Shown: piece by piece, positions 43,721-52,652 of the stretch
How positions within the stretch are numbered: the stretch's first letter is position 1
How the letters are laid out: each line of letters begins with the position of its first letter
From: AC-32 sp963717475
Lineage (GTDB): Bacteria; Actinomycetota; Thermoleophilia; Gaiellales; Gaiellaceae
Direction: 5' to 3'
Length of the DNA: 64,000 nucleotides
Assembly: GCA_963717475.1 (NCBI GenBank)
Contig: OY970337.1
Location: forward strand, 744,001 to 808,000
Program-made: the position numbers and the translations under genes
The notes under the pieces: model-generated
Seen by the model: the letters and a program-made list of their open reading frames with translations, nothing else
What the model was told of the DNA's origin: nothing
The model's database searches: none

Positions 43721-43962
43721 GTAAGATACTCCTGATCTCAGCACTGGTGCTGATTGCCTGGATGTTCGTGGCCCGTGCCTCGCAGGGCGCGGCGCCGACG
43801 ATGCGCTACACGGTCAAGCCCGGCGACACGCTCTGGTCGATTGCGACGACGCACTACGCGGGTGACCCGCGCGACGCGATCTACCGGATCGCGAAGCGCA
43901 ACGACGTCACGAACGGCGTGATCGTCCCGGGCGAGCGACTCGTGCTGCCGTCGGCCCGGTAG
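43714..43962 (+). CDS. YneA-like LysM protein, probable SOS division inhibitor
   Basis: 82 residues. An N-terminal membrane helix (ILLISALVLIAWMFVARAS) is followed by one LysM domain, MRYTVKPGDTLWSIATTHYA to GERLVLPS. YneA of Bacillus and ChiZ (Rv2719c) of mycobacteria are LysM proteins made under LexA control that block division after DNA damage; length, topology and the two LexA boxes fit that role. The lexA gene itself is not in the window. The start codon lies within the second LexA box, so the mRNA is nearly leaderless. Confidence 0.75.
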   Translation: MFGKILLISALVLIAWMFVARASQGAAPTMRYTVKPGDTLWSIATTHYAGDPRDAIYRIAKRNDVTNGVIVPGERLVLPSAR

Positions 43963-43999
43963 GCGACGGTCCGAAGACCGCCGCCTGCCAAGCCGCAAT

Positions 44000-44695
44000 T
44001 CAGGCGGGCTGAACCCTGACGTACTTCTCGAAGCCCTCGCCGGTGTAGTTGTCCGTGCACACGACGTCCCATGTGAACGTCTGCCCTGCGTAGGCCCAGT
44101 GCACGTTCGGTCCATGCCCTGAGCTGTCCGTGCACGAGTAACCACCGTTCGAGACGGTGCCGTAGACGGTGAAGTACATGTCGGCCCCGCGCGCAACTCG
44201 AATCGTGCCGCAATCGAGGATCGACCAGTCGTAGCACGACCAGCTTCCTGCGTGGAGATATGGCACAGGCCCCGGAGGCCTGATTCCCGGCTGAGGCTTG
44301 ATCGTGACCGTCTTCGAGAAGCCTTCGCCGGAGCTGTCCGTGCAGGAGACGGTCCACGTCACCTGGGAGTACATGAATTCCCAGTGGTGGATGTTGGCTA
44401 GGTAGCCGTACGGCGTGTCGGTGCAAGTGACGCCGCCCGAGATGTTGCCGTAGTACGTGTACCAGAGCTGGTGCTGGACCGAGGGGTTGATGGAGATGCT
44501 CCCGCAGTTCGAGGTCTGGTAGCCCGTGCAATACCAGCTGTCGACGTGGATGACCGGGATCGGTCCGGGCGGCAGGGCAGCAGCTGGGGACGCGAACAGC
44601 AGCGTGCCCATGATCGCGAGCGCGAGCAGGCCGCCGAGCATCGCTCCTCGCCGCGGCGTGCGCCTTCCCGAGGACGGCGAAAGAGGTCTGTTCAC
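44000..44695 (-). CDS. exported protein with two Cys-rich repeats
   Basis: 231 residues. After a signal peptide (AMLGGLLALAIMGTLLFAS, ending AAA) come two similar modules of about 85 residues. Each starts with a W.C...DC/NCG pattern (DSWYCTGYQTSNCGSISI and GSWSCYDWSILDCGTIRV) and ends TW.V.CTD...GEGF.K.V. Each holds four Cys, probably two disulfides. GTG 44695 has GAAAGGAG upstream. No family is recognised; the modules may bind a surface or sugar ligand. Confidence 0.7.
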   Translation of the reverse strand: MNRPLSPSSGRRTPRRGAMLGGLLALAIMGTLLFASPAAALPPGPIPVIHVDSWYCTGYQTSNCGSISINPSVQHQLWYTYYGNISGGVTCTDTPYGYLANIHHWEFMYSQVTWTVSCTDSSGEGFSKTVTIKPQPGIRPPGPVPYLHAGSWSCYDWSILDCGTIRVARGADMYFTVYGTVSNGGYSCTDSSGHGPNVHWAYAGQTFTWDVVCTDNYTGEGFEKYVRVQPA

Positions 44696-44788
44696 GTGCG
44701 TCTCCTTTCTGGAGTGCTTCGGCCGCCGCAACCTTCGCCGTGCGTTCTGACAGGGCGCTGACAGCGGCCGTGTTACGTTTGCCGCGCC

Positions 44789-47590
44789 GTGACCGGGTCG
44801 AGCAGGCGCTCTGCGGCGTCGCGACCGCTGGAATTTGCGGTTCTCGGCGCGCTGGAACTGCGTTCCGGCGGCCGCCCGGTGAAGCTGGAGGGGGATCGGC
44901 CTCGCGCGCTGCTTGCGTTCATGCTCGCGCGCGCGAATCGCGAGTTTTCTCCGGACGAGCTGCTCGAAGCGGTCTGGCGGGGCCGGCGCCTCCGCGACCC
45001 GCAGAACGTCTTGCACGCGTGCGTCTCCCGTCTCCGCGCCGTTGTCGGAGCCGGGACGCTCCAGACGACGCGCGTCGGCTACCGGCTGGTGGTCGACCCT
45101 GACCAACTGGATGCGACGCGGTTCGAGCGCCTTCTGGCCGAAGCCGGTGGCGCCCTCGCGGCCGACGACCCGCGCGCGGCGGCGAACACACTCACGCAGG
45201 CACTCAGGCTCTGGCGCGGCAGTGCGTTCGCAGACCTGGCCTTCGCGGGTGTCGTGGACGGAGAGATCCAACGCCTGGAGGAGCTTCGGGTGGTCGCGAC
45301 GGAGAAGCGGCTCGACGCGCTTCTCTGTCTGGGCGAGGGGCCGGAGCTCGTCTCGGAGCTGAATGAGCTCGTGCGCTCGCATCCTTTGCGCGAGCGGCTG
45401 CGGGCGCAGCTCGCGATCGCGCTCTACCGCTCAGGGCGGCAGGCCGACGCGCTCACGGCCTGTCGGGAGGCCCGGGGGGTGCTGCGCGACGAGCTCGGGC
45501 TCGAGCCAACGAGCGAGCTCCGGGAGGTGGAGACGGCGATCCTGCGCCACGATCCGACGCTCGACCACCGCGGGACGGCTCGGGCTCCGGTGCCGGCGAC
45601 GCCGCTCCTCGGCCGCGAGCGCGAGCTGGCCGCGGCCGTCGAGCTGCTGCGACGCGAGGAGGTCCGTCTCGTGACGCTGACGGGTCCCGGTGGGATCGGC
45701 AAGACGCGTCTGGCTCTCGCGGTCGCGGGGCAGTTCGGCGGAGCCGTCTTCGTGGATCTGTCGAGCGTGCTCCAGCCGTCGCTCGTGCCCTCGGCGCTGG
45801 CGGCGGCGCTCGGCTTGCGCCGCTGGCGCGGCCAGACGGTCACAGATGCCCTCGAGCAGTACCTGCGCGACCGCGAGACGTTCCTCGTGCTGGACAGCTT
45901 CGAGTATGTGGTCGAGGAGGCTCCGCTCCTGTCGAAGCTGCTCTCGGCGGCGCCGGGGCTGCGGCTGCTCGTCACGAGCCGGGCCCTTCTCCGGGTCGCC
46001 GGCGAGCACGATCTCTCGCTCGGCCCGCTCGACGACCAGTCGGCGCTCAGCCTCTTCCGGACACGGGCGCGGGCCGTGGATCCCGACTACGCGGTCGGCG
46101 ACGAAGAGGAACGCGCGGCGCGGGGCATCTGCCGGCGGCTCGACGGGCTGCCGCTCGCGATCGAGCTGGCGGCGGCGCGCGCCAACCTGCTCCCACCGCA
46201 AGAGCTGGAGCGACACCTCGCTGAGGGCCTCGACCTGCTCTCGGCGGGGCACCGAGACGCGCCGGAGCGACACCGGACGCTGCGCGGGACAATGGACTGG
46301 AGCTGGGAGCTCCTGAAGGACGAGGAGCGGCTCGCCTTCCGGCGGCTCGGTGTCTTCGTCGGCGGGTTCACCATCTCCGCCGCTGATGCCGTGCTGGGCG
46401 GGGGCTCCGTCGCCCGGCTTGCCTCGCTCGCGGACAAGAGCCTCGTCCGGCGCGAGGCCGGGGAGCGCTTCAGGCTCCTAGACACCGTGCGTGACTACGC
46501 GTCTCGCCGTCTCGGCGATGACCCCGCGGAGCGCCAGGAGGTCGAGCGGCGCCACGCGACGTACTACGCAGACCTCGTCGAGACTGCCGACGCAAGCCTC
46601 TACAGGCCCAACCAGCGGGAGGCTCTCGACCGTCTCGAGCTCGAGCACGGAAACATTCGCGCTGCCTTCGCGTTCGCGATCGGTGCACCGGACGGCGGGC
46701 TCGCGCTGCGGCTCGCGCTCGCAAGCCATCGCTTCTGCTTCCTCCACGGACACTTTGCCGAGGGCCTCGCCGCGCTGGAGGCTGCGCTCGACGCCGCACC
46801 GGAGGCCGAGCCGAGCGTGCGGGCAAGCATCTGCAACGCCGCGGGGATGCTGGCCGCCGAGCAGGGCGAGTACGAGGTTGCGCGCCGGTGGTGGAAACGC
46901 TGCGCAGGCATCGCGCGCCGGCAGGGGAACGCGGCGCTGCTGGGCTGCTCGCTCGCGAACCAGGGCCGGCTCGCGTGGTTCGACGGCGACCTGGAGGGCG
47001 CGCAAGGCTTTTACGAGCGCTCCCTCGAGACGAATCCGGGCGATGACATCGCCGTCGCCGTGAGCCGCGGAAACCTCGCGTTGATCGCGGCTGCCCGGCA
47101 AGACCTAGACCGCGCTCTCGAGCTCGCGACCGAGACCCTTGCGATTGCCGAAGGCGTCGAGAGCCCGAGGCTGCTCGCGAACGCACGGCTGACGCTCGGC
47201 CGCGTCTTGCTCGAGCGCGGGGAGGCGGAGCCGGCGGCGGCGATACTGAGGCCGGCGCTGGAATCGAAGCTCGAGACGGACGATCGCGCCGGCTTCGCCG
47301 AGTGCCTCGACGTGATCGGCGAGCTGTGCGTCGCGCGCGGCCAGGGGCGGGAGGCGGCGACGGTCTTCGGAGCGGCAGCAGCCGTCCGTGCGTCGTTCGG
47401 GGTTCTGCAGAGCCCCGAGCTCCACGCGGACTACGTGCGGTACTCGGCGCGCGCGCGTGAACAGGCAGGGGCAAGGGCCTTCGACCGCGCGTATGACAAG
47501 GGCGCCGCCCTCGGGGTCCCGGAGGCGATGGCGCTCGGAGTTGCGGCGGCGTCGAGCGCTGAGCCCGTCGTCGCCGGATCAGTCCGGTAG
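44789..47590 (+). CDS. SARP/AfsR-type transcriptional regulator
   Basis: 933 residues. In order: a winged-helix DNA-binding domain (VLGALELRSGGRPVKL to RVGYRLVVDP, about 15-105), a bacterial transcriptional activation domain (about 108-255, ending GLEPTSELREVE), an NB-ARC ATPase with P-loop LTGPGGIGKTRLAL, Walker B FLVLDSF and GLPLAIELAAARA, and a C-terminal TPR-like array (about 640-920). Such regulators control secondary metabolism or surface genes on ATP binding. GTG 44789. It is divergent from the Cys-rich exoprotein gene. Confidence 0.88.
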   Translation: MTGSSRRSAASRPLEFAVLGALELRSGGRPVKLEGDRPRALLAFMLARANREFSPDELLEAVWRGRRLRDPQNVLHACVSRLRAVVGAGTLQTTRVGYRLVVDPDQLDATRFERLLAEAGGALAADDPRAAANTLTQALRLWRGSAFADLAFAGVVDGEIQRLEELRVVATEKRLDALLCLGEGPELVSELNELVRSHPLRERLRAQLAIALYRSGRQADALTACREARGVLRDELGLEPTSELREVETAILRHDPTLDHRGTARAPVPATPLLGRERELAAAVELLRREEVRLVTLTGPGGIGKTRLALAVAGQFGGAVFVDLSSVLQPSLVPSALAAALGLRRWRGQTVTDALEQYLRDRETFLVLDSFEYVVEEAPLLSKLLSAAPGLRLLVTSRALLRVAGEHDLSLGPLDDQSALSLFRTRARAVDPDYAVGDEEERAARGICRRLDGLPLAIELAAARANLLPPQELERHLAEGLDLLSAGHRDAPERHRTLRGTMDWSWELLKDEERLAFRRLGVFVGGFTISAADAVLGGGSVARLASLADKSLVRREAGERFRLLDTVRDYASRRLGDDPAERQEVERRHATYYADLVETADASLYRPNQREALDRLELEHGNIRAAFAFAIGAPDGGLALRLALASHRFCFLHGHFAEGLAALEAALDAAPEAEPSVRASICNAAGMLAAEQGEYEVARRWWKRCAGIARRQGNAALLGCSLANQGRLAWFDGDLEGAQGFYERSLETNPGDDIAVAVSRGNLALIAAARQDLDRALELATETLAIAEGVESPRLLANARLTLGRVLLERGEAEPAAAILRPALESKLETDDRAGFAECLDVIGELCVARGQGREAATVFGAAAAVRASFGVLQSPELHADYVRYSARAREQAGARAFDRAYDKGAALGVPEAMALGVAAASSAEPVVAGSVR

Positions 47591-48019
47591 CGGTAGGCCA
47601 GCGGTGTAGACGCGCTCGCCCCGGAAGAGGCGGCGCTGACCGTCCCACGGGAAGAAGATCGCGACCTTCCACGCGAGGCGCTGCCCGCTCGGTGGGATGC
47701 CGAGCCACTCGCCCTCATGCGTGCCGGTCACGTCGGCCTCCTCGCAGACACCCTGCGGGCCGATCACGATGTCGCTCAACTGGAAGTCGATGTCCGGGAA
47801 GGCGCCGAGCAGCCCGACATAGAAGCGCGTGGCGCCTTCATGGCCCTCCCAGCGGTGGCCAGTCTGGACGAGCTCGTAGACGCAGTCCTCGGTCAGCGTG
47901 GACATCAGGCCCGCTAGGTCGCGCTGTTCCTCGGCGACCGAGTGCCGCTTCCAGAGCTCGCGGATCTCGTCGAGCTCGGCCTGGTCGGCTCTCCTGCGAA
48001 CCTGCTCGAGCACGTTCAC
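47579..48019 (-). CDS. SnoaL-like / ester cyclase family protein
   Basis: 146 residues of the NTF2-like fold. It has LWKRHSVAEEQRDLAGLMST, LTEDCVYELVQTGHRWEGHE, FPDIDFQLSDIVIG, and TGTHEGEWLGIPPSGQRLAW, a pattern common in SnoaL-type polyketide cyclases and their many non-cyclase relatives. GTG 48019 is preferred; the frame is open to 48061. It converges with the AfsR-type gene, overlapping by 12 bases. Confidence 0.75.
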   Translation of the reverse strand: MNVLEQVRRRADQAELDEIRELWKRHSVAEEQRDLAGLMSTLTEDCVYELVQTGHRWEGHEGATRFYVGLLGAFPDIDFQLSDIVIGPQGVCEEADVTGTHEGEWLGIPPSGQRLAWKVAIFFPWDGQRRLFRGERVYTAGLPLPD

Positions 48020-48105
48020 GTGCCCGACTCTAACTCGCGCGCTTTGGCGTTCCGCAACCATCGCCTCCGGCGCGGCCCGGCTTGACCCCCTCCTAGACTC
48101 CCGGT

Positions 48106-49095
48106 GTGGATCTCGACCTCGTCTTCTTCGGCACTTCCGGCTCCGTTCCGACCGCCCAGCGGGCGCCGTCAGCGCTGCTCGTCCGGCGCGGCGGCGAGCG
48201 CCTACTCTTCGACTGCGGCGAGGGGACCCAGCGCCAGTTGCTTCGGTCCACGGTCGGCCTGATCGAGCTCCGCGAGGTCTTCCTCTCGCACTTCCACGCC
48301 GACCACTACCTCGGCCTGCCCGGGATGCTGAAGACGTTCGCGCTTCGTGGCCGCGAGGTGCCGCTCGACGTCTACGGGCCGCCAGGAGTTCGCGAGCTCT
48401 TTTCGACGCTGCGGCGCGTCTTCGGGAAGCTGACGTACGCGCTCGAGGTCGTGGAGCTCGAGCCGGGGGACGTGCTCGAGCGCGACGGCTACAACCTCGT
48501 CACCTTCGCGGTCGCGCACGGCGTCCAGGCGCTCGGCTTCGCGCTCGTCGAGCATCCGCGCCCGGGCCGGTTCGACGTCAGCGCCTCCGATGCCCTCGGA
48601 GTGCCGCCCGGCCCCGAGCGCGGCCTGCTGCAGGCGGGCGAGAGCGTGCAGCTGGCGGACGGGCGCGTGGTCACTCCTGACGAAGTCCTCGGCGAGCCGC
48701 GACCGGGCCGCAAGGTCGTCCTCAGCGGCGACACCGCGCCTTCGCCGACCGTCCTCGAGGCGGCGCGCGGCGCGGAGGTGCTCGTCCACGAGGCGACGTT
48801 CCTGGAGGAGGAACGCGAGCGGGCCCGCGAGACCGCCCATTCGACCGCGCTCGAGGCAGCCGAGATCGCGCGGGAAGCCGAGGTGGGCCTGCTCGCGCTC
48901 ACGCACCTGTCCAACCGCTACTTCGGGCCCGAGGTGGTGCGCGAGGCGCGTACGATCTTCCCCGAGACCGTGGTGCCCAAGGACTTCGACGTGATCGACG
49001 TGCCGTTCCCCGAGCGTGGAGCGCCCCAGCTCGTCAAGGGCGGCGTCCGCCACCGGCGGGAGGAGCAGGTCCCCGAGACGGAGGTGGTCCCGTGA
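48106..49095 (+). CDS. rnz: ribonuclease Z family metallo-beta-lactamase
   Basis: 329 residues. The beta-CASP-free MBL fold of tRNase Z: VFFGTSGSVPT, LFDCGEGTQRQL, the zinc motif SHFHADHYLGLPG, the exosite-like arm (about 150-200), VVLSGDTAPS and a final LLALTHLSNRY. It trims the 3' trailer of pre-tRNAs that do not encode CCA, in line with the two tRNAs in the window. GTG 48106 lies six bases after TAGACT, so it is probably leaderless. Confidence 0.92.
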   Translation: MDLDLVFFGTSGSVPTAQRAPSALLVRRGGERLLFDCGEGTQRQLLRSTVGLIELREVFLSHFHADHYLGLPGMLKTFALRGREVPLDVYGPPGVRELFSTLRRVFGKLTYALEVVELEPGDVLERDGYNLVTFAVAHGVQALGFALVEHPRPGRFDVSASDALGVPPGPERGLLQAGESVQLADGRVVTPDEVLGEPRPGRKVVLSGDTAPSPTVLEAARGAEVLVHEATFLEEERERARETAHSTALEAAEIAREAEVGLLALTHLSNRYFGPEVVREARTIFPETVVPKDFDVIDVPFPERGAPQLVKGGVRHRREEQVPETEVVP

Positions 49096-49325
49096 CACAG
49101 ATGGTGCAGGTCGCGCTGGCGGAGGGCGTCACCGAGGCCGAGGAGATCCAGTCGCTGCTCGAAACGGCCGGGATCTCGTCCGAGCTCGAGACCGCCGTCG
49201 ACCACCATCCGCAGGAGACGGAGGACGCGCCGCAGAAGGTGCTCGTGCCCGAGGGCGACCTCGAGGCCGCGCAGCACGCGATCGAATCGCTGACGGACCC
49301 GGACGATCTCATCGCGGACGCCTGA
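49092..49325 (+). CDS. DUF2007-like small protein
   Basis: 77 residues: VQVALAEGVTEAEEIQSLLE, TAGISSELETAVDHHPQE, and KVLVPEGDLEAAQHAIESL. This is the beta-alpha-beta pattern of DUF2007-type putative signal-transducing proteins, often fused or adjacent to zinc-ribbon or peptidase genes. GTG 49092 overlaps the rnz stop by four bases. Confidence 0.65.
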   Translation: MTQMVQVALAEGVTEAEEIQSLLETAGISSELETAVDHHPQETEDAPQKVLVPEGDLEAAQHAIESLTDPDDLIADA

Positions 49326-50093
49326 CTTCGGACGCCTCGCGGCGTCCGTACGACCGGATCAGGCCGGTCGACGAGAACTGGTGGGAGGTCCTCCGCCACG
49401 TCGAGGCGGTGGCGGACCTGACCGGGCGGCGCGTGCTCGACGTCGGCTGCGGCACGGGCCGGCTCGAGGCGGCGCTGGCAGACCGCGCGAAGGTCTGGGG
49501 CGTGGACGCCGAGCCTGGCGATGCTCGAGGTCGCCCGCGCGAATGCGCCGGCGGCGACCTTCAAGGAGGCACGCGCCGAGGAGCTGCCCTTCAAGGACGG
49601 CTGGTTCGAGCGCGTCGTCATGTGGCTTTCTTCGCACCTGGTCGACCGCCGCCGCGCGTTTGCCGAGGCGAACCGCGTGCTCGGCGCGGACGGCCGGCTC
49701 GGCGTCGTGACGTTCGACCCGTCCTACTTCGATGACGTTCTGGCTGAACAGAGCTGTTCCCGACGATGGGCAGCGTCGACCGGAACGGTTCTCGACCGCC
49801 GAGGAGCTCGAGGACGAGCTGCGGGCGGCGGGCTTCGCGGAAGTCGAGCTCACGCGCCTCTCCCAGACCGGCGTCCACAGCGCGACGCGGCGCTGGAGCG
49901 GATCCGGGGTAAGCACATCTCCACCTTCGACCTCATCTCGCACGAGGAGTACGAGGAAGGCCTCGCGCGTGCCGAGCGCGAGCTTCCCGAGCGGATCGAG
50001 TATCCGATCGAGTGGCTCGTCGCGGTCGCGTTCGCTAGCGGCGGGCTTGAACGAGCGTGCGACCGCCAGCGCCTGACGCACCAGCCGCCTTGA
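49322..50093 (+). pseudogene. class I methyltransferase, frame broken three times
   Basis: Pieces in three frames read in order as one UbiE-like enzyme: RRVLDVGCGTGRLEAALADR (motif I), MLEVARANAPAATFKEARAE, LPFKDGWFERVVMWLSSHLV, FWLNRAVPDDGQRRPERFST, and finally LISHEEYEEGLARAERELPE. Breaks are near 49513, 49740 and 49873. The first is mended by losing one G of CCTGGCG and the last by adding a G to AGCGCG. No usual start is visible; CTG 49322 overlaps the previous stop. It is either decayed or, more likely, carries sequence errors. Confidence 0.6.
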
Positions 50094-50519
50094 AGCGCGG
50101 TCGCCGACCTGCACGCGCGACCTGGTACCGCTTCCCTGCAATGAGCAGATCGGCAGCGGCAGCACGTCCGTTGAAGCACTCGAGCGTGTTCCTCCGGACG
50201 GCGACGAGGCTCTCGAGTGGGGCCCGGCCGCGTGGGGGACGCCGCCTGCCGATGCAACGGACGGCCAGCCGACCACGGAGACCGTTGCGCCGGAGTCGTA
50301 GACGGCCGACGCGCAGGGCGAGGACGCCTGGTGCACCCCGCCCGTTCCGACGGCGAGCAGCGTGTGCGGCTCCGTCACGGGATCGGTTGCTGGGTGCAGC
50401 TGCGTCCAGCCGTGGGGCACCTCCAGCTTCACGCCGTGAGCGGTGACGCCGTGAGTCGAGCTCCCACAGGCAGCGGCGAGCAGTGAAACGGCTACGAGCG
50501 ACGTGGCGGCTAAGCGCAT
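50035..50519 (-). CDS. lipoprotein, frame broken
   Basis: MRLAATSLVAVSLLAAAC gives a clear lipobox (Cys18), followed by VKLEVPHGWTQLHPA and VYDSGATVSVVGWPSVAS. A second frame reads APLESLVAVRRNTLECFNGR, and the first frame resumes as VQVGDRASRRLVRQALAVAR. Two single-base changes (near 50225 and 50125) join these. The end is uncertain. It is a surface lipoprotein of unknown function, converging with the methyltransferase. Confidence 0.5.
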
Positions 50520-50577
50520 CCGAGAAGCAATACGGCGACGAGGCCCCCGGCGGTCCGAGGAAGTAGCCTCCGCGCCA

Positions 50578-50986
50578 ATGGAGACGACCGTGATCGAACG
50601 CGAGGAAGTGCCGGTCATGTTCATCAGGACCCCTGACGAGGTCGAGGCGTTCGGCCGGGCGTTCCAGCGCCTGGAGCGGCTGGTCGGGCTGCGCGGCCGG
50701 AAGTACTACGGCGCGTTCTATCCGCGCGAGAAGGAGTATCGGGCCTGTGTCGAGGTGAAGCAGGGCGATGACGCTCAGGCGCTCGAGCTCGAGAGCGGGG
50801 CATTGCCCGGCGGGCGCTACCTGCGGACGCGCCTGCGCGGCGAGCCTCCCGAGCTCTACAGCCGGATCGGGCCGACCTTCGAGGCGCTCGCCGCGCAGAA
50901 CCCTTCCGACGACTCGCCGCCCGAGCATCGAGTTCTACCGGCGGCTTGACGAGATCGACTTGCTCTTGCCCATCGCGAGCGAGTAA
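50578..50986 (+). CDS. GyrI-like effector-binding domain protein (frameshifted)
   Basis: About 136 residues: EREEVPVMFIRTPDEVEAFG, LERLVGLRGRKYYGAFYPRE, then LESGALPGGRYLRTRLRGEP and, in the next frame, PSIEFYRRLDEIDLLLPIAS. This is the stand-alone SHS2-type domain also used as the ligand sensor of AraC/BmrR regulators. Losing one C of CGCCCGAGC (near 50930) restores the frame. No DNA-binding part is present. Confidence 0.7.
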
Positions 50987-51028
50987 CGTCCGGCCCGGCC
51001 GCTAGCGTCCCGCGGCGAACAGAGAACC

Positions 51029-51059
51029 CCTTTAACTCGGTCCCGAGAGGCCGGAAAGG
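51029..51059 (+). promoter_or_regulatory. PyrR-binding RNA element over the pyrR ribosome site
   Basis: CCTTTAA (51029-51035), GTCCCGAGAGGCC (51040-51052) and AAAGG (51055-51059) reproduce the conserved PyrR-binding hairpin: loop GUCC.GAGAGG closed by CCUUU/AAAGG. The AAAGGAG that would recruit ribosomes to GTG 51069 is the 3' strand of the stem. UMP-bound PyrR should therefore block translation initiation of the operon, as proposed for mycobacterial pyrR. Confidence 0.8.
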
Positions 51060-51068
51060 AGTCGATAG

Positions 51069-51667
51069 GTGAGCAGCACCCTGAGCGCGCCCTGAGCGCG
51101 CAGACCTCTGAAGCGAAGACTGTCCTCGATGCCGAGGCGATCGAGCGCACGCTCACGCGGATCGCGCACGAGATCGTCGAGGGCAACCCGGACCTCGAGC
51201 GCGTCGCCTTGGTGGGGATCCACACCCGCGGCGTGCCGCTCGCCCAGAGGCTGCGCCGCCGCATCGCCGACCTCAGCGGCACCGAGGTCGCGTTCGGCCA
51301 GCTCGACATCACCTTCCACCGCGACGACGTCCACGTCCGCGCCGGCGAGCCTCCCCGCCACGCCCAGCCGCTCGTCCGCTCGACGACGCTCGACTTTCCC
51401 CTCGAGGGGATGACCTGCGTCCTCGTCGACGACGTCCTCTACACCGGCCGCACGATTCGCGCGGCGATCGACGCGCTCTTCGGCTACGGCCGCCCGGAGC
51501 GCGTGCAGCTCGCCGTCCTCGCCGACCGCGGCCACCGAGAGCTTCCGATCCGCCCCGACTACGTCGGCAAGAACCTGCCAACCGCCCGCGACGAGCGCGT
51601 CCAGGTCGAGCTCGTCGAGGTGGACGAGGTCGACCGCGTTCTGATCCAGAAGGAGACCAATGGGTGA
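51069..51667 (+). CDS. pyrR: PyrR regulator/uracil phosphoribosyltransferase (5' frame broken)
   Basis: The body reads VLDAEAIERTLTRIAHEIVE, VGIHTRGVPLAQRL, GQLDITFHRDDVHV, then the PRPP loop VLVDDVLYTGRTIRAAIDAL and a final ADRGHRELPIRPDYVGKN: a complete PyrR. GTG 51069 with AAAGGAG upstream is the natural start, but an exact 11-bp tandem duplication (51080-51101) puts it out of frame. Removing one copy yields MSSTLSAQTSEAKTVLDAEA in frame. Otherwise only an internal TTG/GTG (51206/51209) could start. It overlaps pyrB by eight bases. Confidence 0.9.
51080..51101 (+). repeat. 11-bp tandem duplication in pyrR
   Basis: CCTGAGCGCGC occurs twice in direct succession (51080-51090 and 51091-51101). 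It shifts the pyrR reading frame by two. Confidence 0.9.
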
Positions 51668-52652
51668 CATCCACGTGATGCGGGAGGAATTCCTTCCGCC
51701 GAAGAAGCCGCCTCGCCGCCACCTGATCTCGGTCGGCGACCTGACCCGCGACGACGTCGAGCGCCTGCTGGCGACGGCGCGCAGCTTCTCGCGGAGCCTC
51801 GAGCGCGAGGTGAAGAAGCTGCCGACGCTGCGCGGCTACACGGTCGTGAACGTCTTCTACGAGTCGTCCACTCGCACCTCGTCGAGCTTCGAGCTCGCTG
51901 CGAAGCGGCTCTCGGCGGACACGATGTCGATCAAGGCCGCCGGCTCGTCGGTCGACAAGGGCGAGTCGCTGAAGGACACCGCGCTCACGCTCGGCGCCTA
52001 CGACCCGGACGTGATCGTCATCCGACACCCGCAGATCGGCGCGCCCGAGCTCGTCGCCCGCTACACGGAGGCGCACATCGTCAACGCGGGCGACGGCAAG
52101 CACCAGCACCCGACGCAGGCGCTGCTCGACCTCTACACGATCAAGGAGGAGGTCGGCCCGCTCGACGGCCTGCATGTCGCGATCGTCGGCGACGTCCTCC
52201 ATTCGCGGGTTGCGCGCTCGAACATCCAGGCGCTCACGCTGATGGGGTCGCGCGTGACGCTCGTCGGGCCGCCGCCGCTGATCCCGCGCGGGATCGAGGC
52301 GATGGGCTGCGAGATCTCGCACGACATCTCGACGATCGGCGGCGCCGACGTGGTCTACGTCCTGCGCATGCAGCGCGAGCGGATGCAGGAGGGCGCGAAC
52401 TACGTGCCCTCCCTGCGGGAGTACGCGGCCCGCTGGGGGGTCACCCCGGAACGGCTCCGGCCGGGGCAGAAGGTGATGCACCCCGGCCCGATGAACCGCG
52501 GCGTCGAGATCGACCCGGTCGTCGCGGACGCGGCAGACGCGCTGATCGAGACACAGGTGCGCGCGGGGCTCGTCGTCCGGATGGCCGTCCTCTACGACCT
52601 GCTCACGACCGGTGTGCCGACCAAGGTGCCCGACCCGCTGGAGGTCGCGTGA
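51660..52652 (+). CDS. pyrB: aspartate carbamoyltransferase, catalytic subunit
   Basis: 330 residues. Joins carbamoyl phosphate and aspartate. Motifs are FYESSTRTSSSFELAAKRL (carbamoyl-phosphate site), SVDKGESLKDT (the K84 loop), NAGDGKHQHPTQALLDLYTI, VGDVLHSRVARSN and a final MHPGPMNRGVEI. The N-terminus has an extra 20 or so residues (MGDIHVMREEFLPP) before HLISV. ATG 51660 overlaps pyrR; its stop overlaps the pyrC GTG. Confidence 0.96.
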   Translation: MGDIHVMREEFLPPKKPPRRHLISVGDLTRDDVERLLATARSFSRSLEREVKKLPTLRGYTVVNVFYESSTRTSSSFELAAKRLSADTMSIKAAGSSVDKGESLKDTALTLGAYDPDVIVIRHPQIGAPELVARYTEAHIVNAGDGKHQHPTQALLDLYTIKEEVGPLDGLHVAIVGDVLHSRVARSNIQALTLMGSRVTLVGPPPLIPRGIEAMGCEISHDISTIGGADVVYVLRMQRERMQEGANYVPSLREYAARWGVTPERLRPGQKVMHPGPMNRGVEIDPVVADAADALIETQVRAGLVVRMAVLYDLLTTGVPTKVPDPLEVA

